From the NCBI GenBank assembly GCA_963805475.1, contig CAWDUO010000001.1, positions 1 to 64,000 of the forward strand: a DNA stretch of 64,000 nucleotides. Reading direction: 5' to 3'. Shown here in pieces: positions 15,101 to 23,208 of the stretch; the stretch's first letter is position 1; each line of letters opens with the position of its first letter. This stretch comes from VRUE01 sp963805475 (GTDB lineage Bacteria > Actinomycetota > Thermoleophilia > Solirubrobacterales > 70-9). The notes under the pieces are model-generated. The model searched no databases. It was given only the letters and a program-made list of their open reading frames with translations, and was not told the origin of the DNA. The position numbers and the translations under genes were made by a program.

Positions 15101-15180
15101 CAGGCTGCGGCCGAATAGTAGTCCGCCGCCGTCTATAGCCTGACCGGCTCAGGAATCACGGCGACGGAACGGAGGGCCGC

Positions 15181-15807
15181 ATGTCCAAGCTGGACGGGAA
15201 GAAGCTGAAGCAGGTCATCGACCCGACGGTCGCCAAAGCGTTCACCCATCCGCTGCGCGGGCACGTCTGGGTGACGCTGTTCGAACAGGGCGTGGTCAGC
15301 CCGACCGAAGTAGCCAACGAACTCGAGCTCGAGGTGACCGAAGTCAGCTACCACTTCCGCGAACTGCGCAGGAAGGGCCTGGTCAGGATGGTGCGCACCG
15401 TGCGGCGCCGCGGCTTCGAAGAGCATTTCTACGAGCCGGTCGCCACGGCTCTTCGCATGGACGACGCCGAGTGGATGAGGCTGCCGGTCGGGCTTCGCAC
15501 CAGCTTCAGCGGCGAACTGCTGCGGGGGATGATCGACTCGTTCGTCGAGGCGCTCGAGGCGGGCTCCTTCGACGCGCGCAACAGGCACCTGAGCCGGACC
15601 TGGCTGACGCTCGACGAGCGCGGCTGGAGGGAGCTGATGCGGCTGCTGGATCGGACCCTCGACGGAGTCCAGGGGATCCAGCAGCGCTCCGCGGCGCGCT
15701 GCCGCGATTCCTCGGAGCCCTCGATCTCGGTCGAGATGGCGATGGCGGCCTTCGAGACGGCCGCCGGCGCCGCCCGGCGCGAGGCCGGCAAGACGGTCGA
15801 GCTCTAG
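15181..15807 (+). CDS. ArsR-type winged-helix regulator (paralogue 1)
   Basis: 208 residues. N-terminal winged helix (about 15-85) with HPLRGHVWVTLFEQGVVSPT, EVANELELEVTEVSYHFREL as recognition helix and a wing RTVRRRGFEEHFYEP. A C-terminal helical domain of about 110 residues (LPVGLRTSFSGELLRGMIDS, LTLDERGWRELMRLLD) is also found in the regulator at 16856, so the two are paralogues with a shared effector domain. No metal-binding CxC motif is seen. It is divergent from the MccB-like gene and probably controls it. The last four bases overlap the convergent uracil-DNA glycosylase gene. Confidence 0.85.
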   Translation: MSKLDGKKLKQVIDPTVAKAFTHPLRGHVWVTLFEQGVVSPTEVANELELEVTEVSYHFRELRRKGLVRMVRTVRRRGFEEHFYEPVATALRMDDAEWMRLPVGLRTSFSGELLRGMIDSFVEALEAGSFDARNRHLSRTWLTLDERGWRELMRLLDRTLDGVQGIQQRSAARCRDSSEPSISVEMAMAAFETAAGAARREAGKTVEL

Positions 15808-16518
15808 GAAGGACGCTCGCTCAGCTCGCGGGCGCGGGCGAAGACATCGTCGAGCATCGCCTCGGTGAGCCGGCCGGTGAACGTGTTCTGCTGGCTCGGG
15901 TGGTAGCAGCCGAGCAGCGACCACGCGCCGATCTGGGCCTCGGCGCCGTGGCCGAAGCGCGGCTTCGGCTTCGGCGCCGGCTGCGCCCGACGCCCGCAGC
16001 GCCCGCAGCGCTCCGTCCCAGGCGAAGGAGCCGAGCGCGACGATCGTCCGGCAACGGGTGAGCAGCGCCAGCTCGCGCTCCAGGTAGGGCAGGCAGTTGT
16101 CGCGCTCTGCCGGCGCCGGGCGGTTGGCGGGCGGCGCGCAGCGGACGACCGCGGTGACGTAGGCGCCGTGCAGGCGCAGGCCGTCGCCGCGCCGGGTCGC
16201 CGCGGCCTGGTTCGCGAAGCCGGCGCGGTGCAGGGCGGCGTAGAGCCAGTCGCCCGAGCGATCGCCGGTGAACATCCGGCCGGTGCGGTTGGCCCCGTGC
16301 GCCGCCGGCGCCAGCCCGACGATGGCGACCCGCGCCTCCGGATCGCCGAAGCCGGCGACCGGCCGCGCCCAGTAGTCCTCGCCGCGGAAGCGCCGCGGCG
16401 GCTCGGCGGCGCTCGCCTCGCGCCACTCGACCAAGCGAGGGCAGCGGCGGCAGGCGTGGACTTCGGTGGCGAGCGCTGAAGAGTCCGGGTCGGTGGCGAC
16501 GGAGGACTGGCGGATCAT
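15804..16518 (-). CDS. Family 5 uracil-DNA glycosylase (UDGb), split by a one-base frameshift
   Basis: Frame 1 (16518 to about 15985) encodes CRRCPRLVEWRE (Fe-S Cys residues), VAIVGLAPAAHGANRTGRMF, VTAVVRCAPPANRPAP and IVALGSFAWDG. The rest lies in another frame: RFGHGAEAQIGAWSLLGCYH, PSQQNTFTGRLT and a normal end at 15804. The two halves form a complete enzyme of about 238 residues; the span is 3n+1 bases. The shift is within a GC-rich repetitive GGCGCCGAAGCCGAAGCC context near 15955-15990. The enzyme removes uracil and hypoxanthine from DNA. Other single-base shifts in this window make an assembly error likely. It separates the two regulator/peptide gene pairs but has no evident role in them. 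Confidence 0.82.
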
Positions 16519-16526
16519 GCCATGGA

Positions 16527-16549
16527 GCCCCGCACGTGAACAGCGGGGC
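16527..16549 (-). terminator. Hairpin downstream of the 19-codon peptide gene
   Basis: GCCCCGC (16527-16533) and GCGGGGC (16543-16549) form a 7-bp GC stem with a 9-base loop between the peptide stop codon and the glycosylase start, so the peptide mRNA may end here with only partial readthrough. Confidence 0.4.
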
Positions 16550-16590
16550 CCGCGAAGCTGGAAGGCTCGAGAAGCTGGCTCTCGGAAGCC

Positions 16591-16650
16591 CTAGCCGATC
16601 TTGTGGGTCGAGACCATCGGGATGACTGCCTCAGATGCAGCGATCTTCAT
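16591..16650 (-). CDS. 19-residue peptide, candidate RiPP precursor or signalling peptide
   Basis: The reading frame encodes MKIAASEAVIPMVSTHKIG followed by TAG. It is preceded by the strong Shine-Dalgarno-like tract GGGAGGGGGTGAAGTAG, with the G-rich core ending about five bases before the ATG; few genes in this window have so good a site. A hairpin follows the stop. It is transcribed divergently from an ArsR-type regulator, and the intervening region carries a 12-bp motif also found upstream of the MccB-like enzyme gene. E1-like enzymes activate C-terminal carboxylates, and this peptide ends in Gly, whereas MccB substrates end in Asn. The assignment as enzyme substrate is inference; a secreted or intracellular signalling peptide read by the regulators is the alternative. 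Confidence 0.6.
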   Translation of the reverse strand: MKIAASEAVIPMVSTHKIG

Positions 16651-16739
16651 CTACTTCACCCCCTCCCGAAATGCCTTCCTGGGTCTTCTCCTTGCGCTTC
16701 AAATTGCGCGCGCCTGCCCGACCCGCTAAATGCTGGAGA

Positions 16740-16751
16740 AAGTTCCAGTAT
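16740..16751. promoter_or_regulatory. Motif AAGTTCCAGTAT between the peptide gene and ArsR paralogue 2
   Basis: Second copy of the motif at 15089-15100 (11 of 12 identical), within a dyad CTGGA-GAAAGT-TCCAG (about 16733-16748). The surrounding 100 bp are unusually AT-rich, as expected for a divergent promoter. Confidence 0.5.
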
Positions 16752-16855
16752 TAACTAATGACAAATCGAGACTACCTTCATTTGGCACAGAAATGCGTCT
16801 TTGTGGCCAATAGAATGGATTGGTTAAGCCACCCAGCAACGATCGGAGAGTCGCT

Positions 16856-17581
16856 TTGCCCGCAAAGACCAAAACCGCCAAACGCGGCAAGAAAAAAGCG
16901 AAAGCCAAAAACCGAGGGGTCAACCAGGCGCTGATCAAATCGCTCGCCCACGAACTTCGGGCCGACATCCTCGCGATCCTCAATGAACGGATCGCCAGCC
17001 CCAACGAACTGGCCAAGGAGCTGGGCGAAGGCCTGAGCCAGGTCAGCTACCACGTCAAAGTCCTCAAGGACTACGAATGCATCAGGCTGGTCAAAACAGA
17101 GCCGCGTCGCGGGGCGGTCGAGCATTACTACCGGGCTACCTCTCGCGCCTATCTGACGAAGCCCGACTGGCGTCATCTGCCGGGGACCGTGCGCGAAGGC
17201 ATGAGCGCCGAGCTGCTCCAAGCGATCGTCGACGACGCGGTCGCCGCGATGGAAGACGGCACCTTCGACGACCGCGAGGACCGGCATCTCAGCTGGACAT
17301 CGCTGGTGCTCGACGAGCCGGCGTGGAAGTCGTTGCAGAAGCTGCTCGACGACACATTGGAGCAGGTGCTGAAGCTGAACGGCGAAGCGGCGAAGCGCCT
17401 CGCCAAATCGGGAGAGACGGGAATCGCCACCTCCGTCTCGATGCTCGGCTACGAGGTGCCCGACAGCGCGGCGAAGAAACCCCTGAAGCACAAAGCCAAA
17501 GCGTCGACCAAAAAAGCCAAGAGCCAAAGCCAAAGCCAAGAAGAAGTAGCGCCGACCGGCGTTGCCGGCCATAGCCCGTAG
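16856..17581 (+). CDS. ArsR-type winged-helix regulator (paralogue 2) with Lys-rich tails
   Basis: 241 residues from the TTG at 16856, chosen because GGAGAG lies about six bases upstream; another TTG at 16820 is in frame. A basic N-terminal tail (KTKTAKRGKKKAKAKNRG) precedes a winged helix (SLAHELRADILAILNERIAS, SQVSYHVKVLKDYECIRLV) and the same C-terminal helical domain as paralogue 1 (LPGTVREGMSAELLQAIVDD). The C-terminus is Lys/Ala/Ser/Gln-rich; shifting one base near 17520 would give a KAKAKKK end and a stop at 17549-17551, so the present tail may reflect another indel. It likely regulates the divergent 19-codon gene. Confidence 0.82.
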   Translation: MPAKTKTAKRGKKKAKAKNRGVNQALIKSLAHELRADILAILNERIASPNELAKELGEGLSQVSYHVKVLKDYECIRLVKTEPRRGAVEHYYRATSRAYLTKPDWRHLPGTVREGMSAELLQAIVDDAVAAMEDGTFDDREDRHLSWTSLVLDEPAWKSLQKLLDDTLEQVLKLNGEAAKRLAKSGETGIATSVSMLGYEVPDSAAKKPLKHKAKASTKKAKSQSQSQEEVAPTGVAGHSP

Positions 17582-17591
17582 GCTCCCGCTC

Positions 17592-18086
17592 ATGGGCTCC
17601 GCCGCTCGCATGGCCGTTGTCGTCCTGGCCGCATCGCTGCTCGTCCTGAGCGGCTGCGGCGACAGCGGGCACGGCGCCGAGACCGATCCCGAAAAGGGCG
17701 CCGACGCGGCGATCCTCAACGCCGCGATGAGCCGTGAGCTGACCCTGCTCGACGTCTACTCGAAGGGCCGGCGCTACATGCGCGGCCCCCGGCGCGACCC
17801 GATCCGCCGCCTGCGCGCCGAAGAGGGGGAATTCGTCGACGACCTGACCAAGGCGATCCGCGGCCTCGGCGGCGAGAGCGAAGGCGAAGCCGAAGCAGTC
17901 GACCTGAGCGGGGCGAAGAGCCGCGCCGGCTTCCTCGTCGCGGTCACCGAGCTGGAGGCCGAAGCGCGCGAATTCTACGTCGGCGAAGCGCCCCATCTCC
18001 AGACGAACGCGCCGCGCACGCTCGACGCCTGGCTGGCGGCGGGCCACGGGATGCATCTCGGCATGCTGTCCCCGGGTGGGGGATGA
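17592..18086 (+). CDS. Putative lipoprotein with a ferritin-like helical domain
   Basis: 164 residues. Signal peptide with lipobox LVLSGC (Cys near residue 23), then ADAAILNAAMSRELTLLDVY and a long helical region ending in LDAWLAAGHGMHLGML. The alternation of long helices with scattered Glu/His recalls DUF4439/ferritin-like lipoproteins, but no clear di-iron motif is seen. It is seven bases upstream of the MMPL gene on the same strand, so it may be a periplasmic partner of that exporter. Confidence 0.65.
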   Translation: MGSAARMAVVVLAASLLVLSGCGDSGHGAETDPEKGADAAILNAAMSRELTLLDVYSKGRRYMRGPRRDPIRRLRAEEGEFVDDLTKAIRGLGGESEGEAEAVDLSGAKSRAGFLVAVTELEAEAREFYVGEAPHLQTNAPRTLDAWLAAGHGMHLGMLSPGGG

Positions 18087-18093
18087 TCCCGGC

Positions 18094-20289
18094 GTGACCG
18101 CCCCGCTGTACGCGATCGGGCGCTTCTGCTCCCGCCACCACTGGCCGGTGATCGCCGTCTGGGTTGCAGCGGCCGTCGCGCTGGTCGGCTTCAGCTCCGC
18201 CGCCGGCAGCCAGACGAGCGAAAACCTGACCCTGCCCGGGACCGGCTCGACCAAGGCGACCGAACTGCTGGAAGAGAACCTGCCCGAACAGGCCTACGGG
18301 TCCAACCCGATGGCCTTCGAGGCGCCGAGCGGCGAGCTCAGCCAGCCCAAGTACAGCGCCGGGATCGCCGAAACGACGCAGCGGCTGGAAGCGATCGGCG
18401 GGGTCAACTCGGCCGTCGACCCGCTCGCCCCGCAGGCGAAGGGCCTGCTCAGCGCCGACGGCAGGATCGCCTACACGCCGGTGGTCCTCGGGATCAGCCC
18501 CGGCGACCTGACCCAGAGCAAGGCCCAGCAGATCCTCGACGCGGGCAAGCCGGCCGAAGCGGCCGGGCTCGAAGTATCGATCGGCGGCTACGTCGGCCAG
18601 CAGCTCTCCAAGCCGGCGACCGAGCAGAGCGAGGCGATCGGGATCGCGGCGGCGATCGTCATCCTGCTCTTCGCCTTCGGCACGGCGACCGCGATGGCGA
18701 TGCCGATCCTCTCGGCGGTGCTAGGCCTCGCCTGCTCGCTCTCGATCATCCGCCTGCTCGAGCACGTGGTCGAAGTCCCGGGCGTCTCGCTGACCCTGGC
18801 GACGATGATCGGCCTCGGCGTCGGGATCGACTACGCGCTGTTCATCGTCACCCGCCACAAACTCCAGCTGCGGGAAGGGATGGAGGTGCGCGAGTCGGTC
18901 GCCCGCGCCACCGCGACCGCCGGCGGCGCCGTCGTCTTCGCCGGCTTCACGGTCGTGATCGCGCTCTGCTCGCTCGCCTTCGCCGGCATCCCGCTGGTCG
19001 CCACGCTCGGCTTCACCGCGGCGATCGCCGTCGTCGTCGCGGTCTGCGCGGCGACCACCCTGCTGCCGGCGATGCTCGGGGCGCTGGGGCCGCGGATCGA
19101 CTCGCTGCGGGTCAAGCTCGGCAAGACCCACCCGGACGACCGCAAGTCGCACGGCTGGCGGCGCTGGGCCGAAAGCGTCTCCAGGCGCCCCTGGCGCTCG
19201 GCGCTGGCCGCGCTGGCGGTGCTGCTGGTCCTCGCCCTGCCGATCACCCAGCTCGAACTGGGCCAGAACGACATCGGCGCGCTGCCCAAGGACACCACCG
19301 CGCGCCAGAACTACGACGCGCTCGCCGCGGGCTTCGGCCCCGGCCTGATCGGGCCGCTGCTGATCGCCTCCGAATTCGACACCCCGGGGGAAGCGAAGGC
19401 GGCGCTGCCGGGCCTGCAGAAGGCGATCGGCGGCGCCGGCGACGTGGCCGAGGTCGGCCCGCCGACCCTCGACGAAAGCGGCACCGTCGCCGTCTTCACC
19501 GTGGTCTCGAAGTCGGCCCCGTGGGACGGCTCGACCGTCGACCTGGTCGAAAACCTGCGCGACACCGCGATCCCCGGGGCGATGGCGGGCGTCGCCGGGC
19601 AGGCCTACGTCGGCGGCCAGACCGCCGGCTACATCGACCTAGCGACGCAGATCGGCGACAAGCTGCCGCTGATGATCGCGATCGTCGTCGGGCTCAGCTT
19701 CGTCGTCCTGCTGCTCGCCTTCCGCTCGCTGCTGGTGCCGCTGAAGGCGGCGGCGATGAACCTGCTCTCGGTCGCCGCGGCCTACGGCGTCGTGACCGCC
19801 GTCTTCCAGCTCGGCTGGGGCGCGTCGCTGATCGGCCTCGACGAATCGATCCCGATCGTCAGCTTCGTGCCGCTCTTGATGTTCGCGATCCTCTTCGGCC
19901 TCTCGATGGACTACGAGGTCTTCCTGCTGACGCAGATGCACGAGCACTTCGAGCAGACGGGCGACGAGCGTCGGGCGGTCGTCGAAGGGCTGGCCAACAC
20001 CGGCCGGGTGATCACCTCCGCCGCGGCGATCATGGTCTGCGTGTTCAGCAGCTTCGTGCTCAACGGCGACCCGGTGGTGAAGGAGTTCGGCGTCGGGCTC
20101 GCCGTCGCGATCGCGATCGACTCGACGATCGTCCGCTGCCTGCTGGTGCCGGCGGTGATGGTGCTGCTCGGCAGGCGCGCCTGGTGGCTGCCGCGCCGGC
20201 TGGGCCGGGTCGTGCCGCACATCAGCATCGAGGGCGAGGAGTTCTTCGCCCGCCGCGACGCGGCGCCGGCCGCGGGGGAGGCCGAGTGA
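18094..20289 (+). CDS. MMPL-family RND transporter
   Basis: 731 residues, GTG start. One N-terminal TM (HWPVIAVWVAAAVALVGF), a large extracytoplasmic domain, five TMs with GLGVGIDYALFIVTRH (proton-relay region), a second N-terminal-like TM, a second extracytoplasmic domain, then a duplicate five-TM block with FGLSMDYEVFLLTQMHEH. This is the full two-repeat MMPL layout. Members export lipids, siderophores or peptides using the proton gradient; the substrate is unknown. It follows the lipoprotein gene and the regulator/peptide block, so it is a possible exporter for that system, but the link is only positional. Confidence 0.92.
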   Translation: MTAPLYAIGRFCSRHHWPVIAVWVAAAVALVGFSSAAGSQTSENLTLPGTGSTKATELLEENLPEQAYGSNPMAFEAPSGELSQPKYSAGIAETTQRLEAIGGVNSAVDPLAPQAKGLLSADGRIAYTPVVLGISPGDLTQSKAQQILDAGKPAEAAGLEVSIGGYVGQQLSKPATEQSEAIGIAAAIVILLFAFGTATAMAMPILSAVLGLACSLSIIRLLEHVVEVPGVSLTLATMIGLGVGIDYALFIVTRHKLQLREGMEVRESVARATATAGGAVVFAGFTVVIALCSLAFAGIPLVATLGFTAAIAVVVAVCAATTLLPAMLGALGPRIDSLRVKLGKTHPDDRKSHGWRRWAESVSRRPWRSALAALAVLLVLALPITQLELGQNDIGALPKDTTARQNYDALAAGFGPGLIGPLLIASEFDTPGEAKAALPGLQKAIGGAGDVAEVGPPTLDESGTVAVFTVVSKSAPWDGSTVDLVENLRDTAIPGAMAGVAGQAYVGGQTAGYIDLATQIGDKLPLMIAIVVGLSFVVLLLAFRSLLVPLKAAAMNLLSVAAAYGVVTAVFQLGWGASLIGLDESIPIVSFVPLLMFAILFGLSMDYEVFLLTQMHEHFEQTGDERRAVVEGLANTGRVITSAAAIMVCVFSSFVLNGDPVVKEFGVGLAVAIAIDSTIVRCLLVPAVMVLLGRRAWWLPRRLGRVVPHISIEGEEFFARRDAAPAAGEAE

Positions 20290-20293
20290 GCCG

Positions 20294-20866
20294 GTGTTCC
20301 CGCTCAACCTCGCCAACACGCTGACCCTGCTGCGCATCCTCGCGGTGCCGGTCGTCGTCGTGGCGCTGCTGGGGGAGACGCCGAACGGCGACGCGCTCGC
20401 CGCCGCGGTCTTCGCCCTGGCGGCGGCGACCGACGGGCTCGACGGCTACTTCGCCCGCTCGCGCGGCGCGATCACGACCTTCGGCAAGCTGATGGACCCG
20501 CTCGCCGACAAGCTGCTGATCACCGCGGCGCTGCTCTCGCTGGTCTCGCTCAACCGCCTCCAGGCCTGGGTGGCGATGGTGATCATCGCCCGCGAGATCG
20601 CGGTCACCGGCCTGCGCGCGATCGCCGCCGAGCGCGGCGTCGTGATCGCCGCCAGCTGGATGGGCAAGGTGAAGACGGTGCTCCAGATCGCCGCGGTGAT
20701 CGCGCTGATCGCGGCCAACCCGGCGCCGGCCTGGGTCGACGTGCTCGTCTACCTGGCGGTCGCCGCGACCGTGATCAGCGGCGCCGACTACTTCCTCGGG
20801 CTACGGAAGCGGCTCGAGGAAGAGCGCGAGGCGCGGGCGCGCAAGCTAGGCAGCAGGAGCCTCTAG
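20294..20866 (+). CDS. pgsA: CDP-diacylglycerol-glycerol-3-phosphate 3-phosphatidyltransferase
   Basis: 190 residues, GTG start five bases after the MMPL stop. The CDP-alcohol phosphatidyltransferase motif D-x2-DG-x2-AR-x8-G-x3-D-x3-D is present as DGLDGYFARSRGAITTFGKL followed by MDPLADK. Five to six TM segments. It makes phosphatidylglycerophosphate at the membrane, the committed step of phosphatidylglycerol and cardiolipin synthesis. The 3' end overlaps the convergent folE2 by 21 bp. Confidence 0.92.
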   Translation: MFPLNLANTLTLLRILAVPVVVVALLGETPNGDALAAAVFALAAATDGLDGYFARSRGAITTFGKLMDPLADKLLITAALLSLVSLNRLQAWVAMVIIAREIAVTGLRAIAAERGVVIAASWMGKVKTVLQIAAVIALIAANPAPAWVDVLVYLAVAATVISGADYFLGLRKRLEEEREARARKLGSRSL

Positions 20867-21853
20867 CCACTCCCTGACGGTGGTGTGGCGGCGCTGGTGC
20901 TCGCCGCTCTCCAGCTCGGCGCGCAGGTCGTCGAGCTTGCCGTAGCGCTCGGCGACGACGTTGTGGCGGTGGATCGTCTCGAGGTTCTCCTGGCGGGCCA
21001 TGACGAAGGCCTCGCCGGGCAGGTCGGGGTAGTCGGCGCAGACGCGGCGCACCATCTCGCGCACGCAGTCCTCGACGAAGCGCGGCTGGGCGTGCGCCTT
21101 GGCGACCACCGCGAGCTCGTCGGGCCGCTTCATCAGCTCGTAGATCTCCGAGCTCATCGACTGCTCGACTATCTGGACCATCTGCGGCGCGTCGATCCAG
21201 GCCGGCCCGCCCTCGGGGCAGCCGATGTGCAGGGTGCCGATGCCGCGCTGGTTGTGGGTGGCGACCGGCACCGCCTCGATCGCCGCCTCGATCTGGGCGG
21301 CGTCGAAGCCGCGCTCGGCGAGCCGTTCGCGGGCGAGGCCGCCGACCATCTCCTGGGCGCAGGGGCAGGCGGTCATCCCCTGCGCCTGCACGCCGGTCAG
21401 CGTGCGCGTCCCGCGCGGCGAGTCGACCGCGGTGCCGAAGAGGACGTAGATCTCCTGGGTGGACTGGCCGCTGACCGGCGTCGTCACCGTCTCCGGGTAG
21501 CGGGCGGTGACCGAGACCTCGGCCCGCAGGCCGCCCTGGCGCTCGCGCACGCGCTGGGCGATATGGGCGGCGAGCACCTCGGCGCGGAAGGCCTCGCCGA
21601 GCACGACCTCGTCGATCGCCTCGCCGACGACTTCCTCGAAGCGCGACATGTGAACGCCCGCCTGGCGCGGCTCGAGGTCGACGAAGCACTCGAAGTCGGC
21701 GCTGTAGAGGTTCTCCTCGCCGTCGGCCTCGACCCGGATCACCTTCTCGACGCCGGTGACGCCGACGCGCGAGAGGCTCACCTGGGTGGCGGGAGTCCCC
21801 GACTGCACGTCGGGCGCCGCGGGCGGGAGCGGGGTGGTCGAGCGGGTCGCCAT
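20846..21853 (-). CDS. folE2: GTP cyclohydrolase FolE2 (type IB)
   Basis: 335 residues. Matches the COG1469/FolE2 family: NLYSADFECFVDL, HMSRFEEVV, VSVTARYPE, GMTACPCAQEMV with the conserved Cys residues, and HNQRGIGTLHIG. It converts GTP to 7,8-dihydroneopterin triphosphate for folate or queuosine-type pathways, and the type IB enzyme works with metals other than zinc. Start ATG at 21853; divergent from the sigma factor gene across about 110 bp. Confidence 0.93.
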   Translation of the reverse strand: MATRSTTPLPPAAPDVQSGTPATQVSLSRVGVTGVEKVIRVEADGEENLYSADFECFVDLEPRQAGVHMSRFEEVVGEAIDEVVLGEAFRAEVLAAHIAQRVRERQGGLRAEVSVTARYPETVTTPVSGQSTQEIYVLFGTAVDSPRGTRTLTGVQAQGMTACPCAQEMVGGLARERLAERGFDAAQIEAAIEAVPVATHNQRGIGTLHIGCPEGGPAWIDAPQMVQIVEQSMSSEIYELMKRPDELAVVAKAHAQPRFVEDCVREMVRRVCADYPDLPGEAFVMARQENLETIHRHNVVAERYGKLDDLRAELESGEHQRRHTTVREWLEAPAA

Positions 21854-21963
21854 GGGTAGGGGAAGCGTAGGGGATTCCCTCCCTATACTTCGCGAGGCCG
21901 GAGCGTTGGGGCCGGCCCCCGGGGAGGGGAAAGGGTCGCAGTGGAGGCAGTGAGATAGAGCCG

Positions 21964-23091
21964 TTGGAGACGGCCCCCCAGGGGCTGAACCAGGATTCGG
22001 GCGAGCAGCCGATGGGGCCGCGGGAGCTCCAGGCGCTGGTCGCGCTCGGGCGCGAGCGGGGCTACCTGACCTTCGAGCAGATCGCCTCGACGCTGGAGGA
22101 GGTCGAGGTGACCAAGGAGCAGGTCTCCGGCCTGCACGCGCAGCTGGTCGAGAACGGCGTCGAAGTGATCGCCGAGGACGGCGTCAGCGCCTACAAGGAA
22201 CAGCGCGCCGAGGCGGCCAACGGGGCGAGCGCGGCGCGCAAGCCCGAGCTCGACCTGACGATCGAACCGAGCCTCGACTCGCTGCGCCTCTACCTGCGCT
22301 CGATCGGGCGGGTCGATCTGCTCACCGCGGCGCAGGAGGTCGAGCTGGCGAAGCGGATCGAGCGCGGCGACATGATCGCCAAGCGGCAGATGGTCGAGGC
22401 CAACCTGCGCCTCGTCGTCTCGATCGCGAAAGGCTATCTGGGGCGCGGGCTGAGCTTCCTCGACCTGATCCAGGAGGGCTCGCTGGGGCTGATCCGCGCG
22501 GTCGAGAAGTTCGACTACCGGCGCGGCTACAAGTTCTCCACCTACGCGACCTGGTGGATTCGCCAGGCGGTGACGCGGGCGATCGCCGACAAGGCGCGGA
22601 CGATCCGCATCCCCGTCCACATGGTCGAGAAGCTGAACCGCGTCGCCCACGTCGAGCGCCAGCTGGTGCAGAAGTTCGGCCGCGAGCCCGAGCCGGCGGA
22701 GATCGCCGAGGAGCTGCGCTGGCCGCTGGTCGAAGTGCGGGAGATCCTGCGCGTCGCCCAGCTGCCGGTCTCGCTGGAGAAACCGGTGGGCGACGAGGAC
22801 GACTCCGAGCTGGGCGACTTCGTCGCTGACGACACCGTCGCCGAGCCCTTCGAAGAGGCGAGCGAACACCTTCAGAAGGAGGGGGTGCGCAGGGCGCTCG
22901 CCTCGCTGCCCGAGCGCGAGCGGCAGGTGATCGAGCTGCGCTACGGGCTCACCGGGATGGAGCCGCTGACGCTGGAGGAGGTCGGCAACACCTTCGGCGT
23001 CACCCGCGAGCGGATCCGCCAGATCGAGAACAACACGCTGAAAAAACTCCAGCACCTGCCGGAGGCCCAGATGCTCCGAGACGCAGGCTGA
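21964..23091 (+). CDS. Primary-type RNA polymerase sigma factor (RpoD/SigA family)
   Basis: 375 residues from a TTG. An N-terminal region 1.1-like segment (about 15-75) precedes region 1.2 (DSLRLYLRSIGRVDLLTAAQ), region 2 (RLVVSIAKGYLGRGLSFLDL, then IQEGSLGLIRAVEKFDYRRG, then YKFSTYATWWIRQAVTRAIA), region 3 (RIPVHMVEKLNRV) and region 4 (LPERERQVIELRYGL, GVTRERIRQIENNTLKKLQ). Regions 1.1 and 1.2 together indicate group 1 rather than an ECF factor. It recognises housekeeping promoters. The leader includes GGGGAGGGGAAAGG about 30 bases upstream, somewhat distant from the start. Confidence 0.93.
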   Translation: METAPQGLNQDSGEQPMGPRELQALVALGRERGYLTFEQIASTLEEVEVTKEQVSGLHAQLVENGVEVIAEDGVSAYKEQRAEAANGASAARKPELDLTIEPSLDSLRLYLRSIGRVDLLTAAQEVELAKRIERGDMIAKRQMVEANLRLVVSIAKGYLGRGLSFLDLIQEGSLGLIRAVEKFDYRRGYKFSTYATWWIRQAVTRAIADKARTIRIPVHMVEKLNRVAHVERQLVQKFGREPEPAEIAEELRWPLVEVREILRVAQLPVSLEKPVGDEDDSELGDFVADDTVAEPFEEASEHLQKEGVRRALASLPERERQVIELRYGLTGMEPLTLEEVGNTFGVTRERIRQIENNTLKKLQHLPEAQMLRDAG

Positions 23092-23164
23092 CGCGCCGGA
23101 GCGGCCGTCATGCGGCGTCCTCGGTCGCTTGTGTGCAGAGCACACGGCGCTCCCTGCGTCCTTG

Positions 23165-23190
23165 CCTGACGACCCCTCCGACGCGTCAGG
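23165..23190 (+). terminator. Possible terminator after the sigma-factor gene
   Basis: CCTGACG (23165-23171) and CGTCAGG (23184-23190) form a 7-bp stem in the gap between the sigma factor and the next gene; there is no T-tract. Confidence 0.35.
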
Positions 23191-23208
23191 GGCTGGAATA
23201 CTGCTGCG

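Noticed and set aside
17592..20289. Assigning the MMPL transporter and lipoprotein firmly to the peptide system
   Set aside because: They are co-directional and close, but the shared motif is not repeated before them and MMPL genes are common; the link remains a possibility only.
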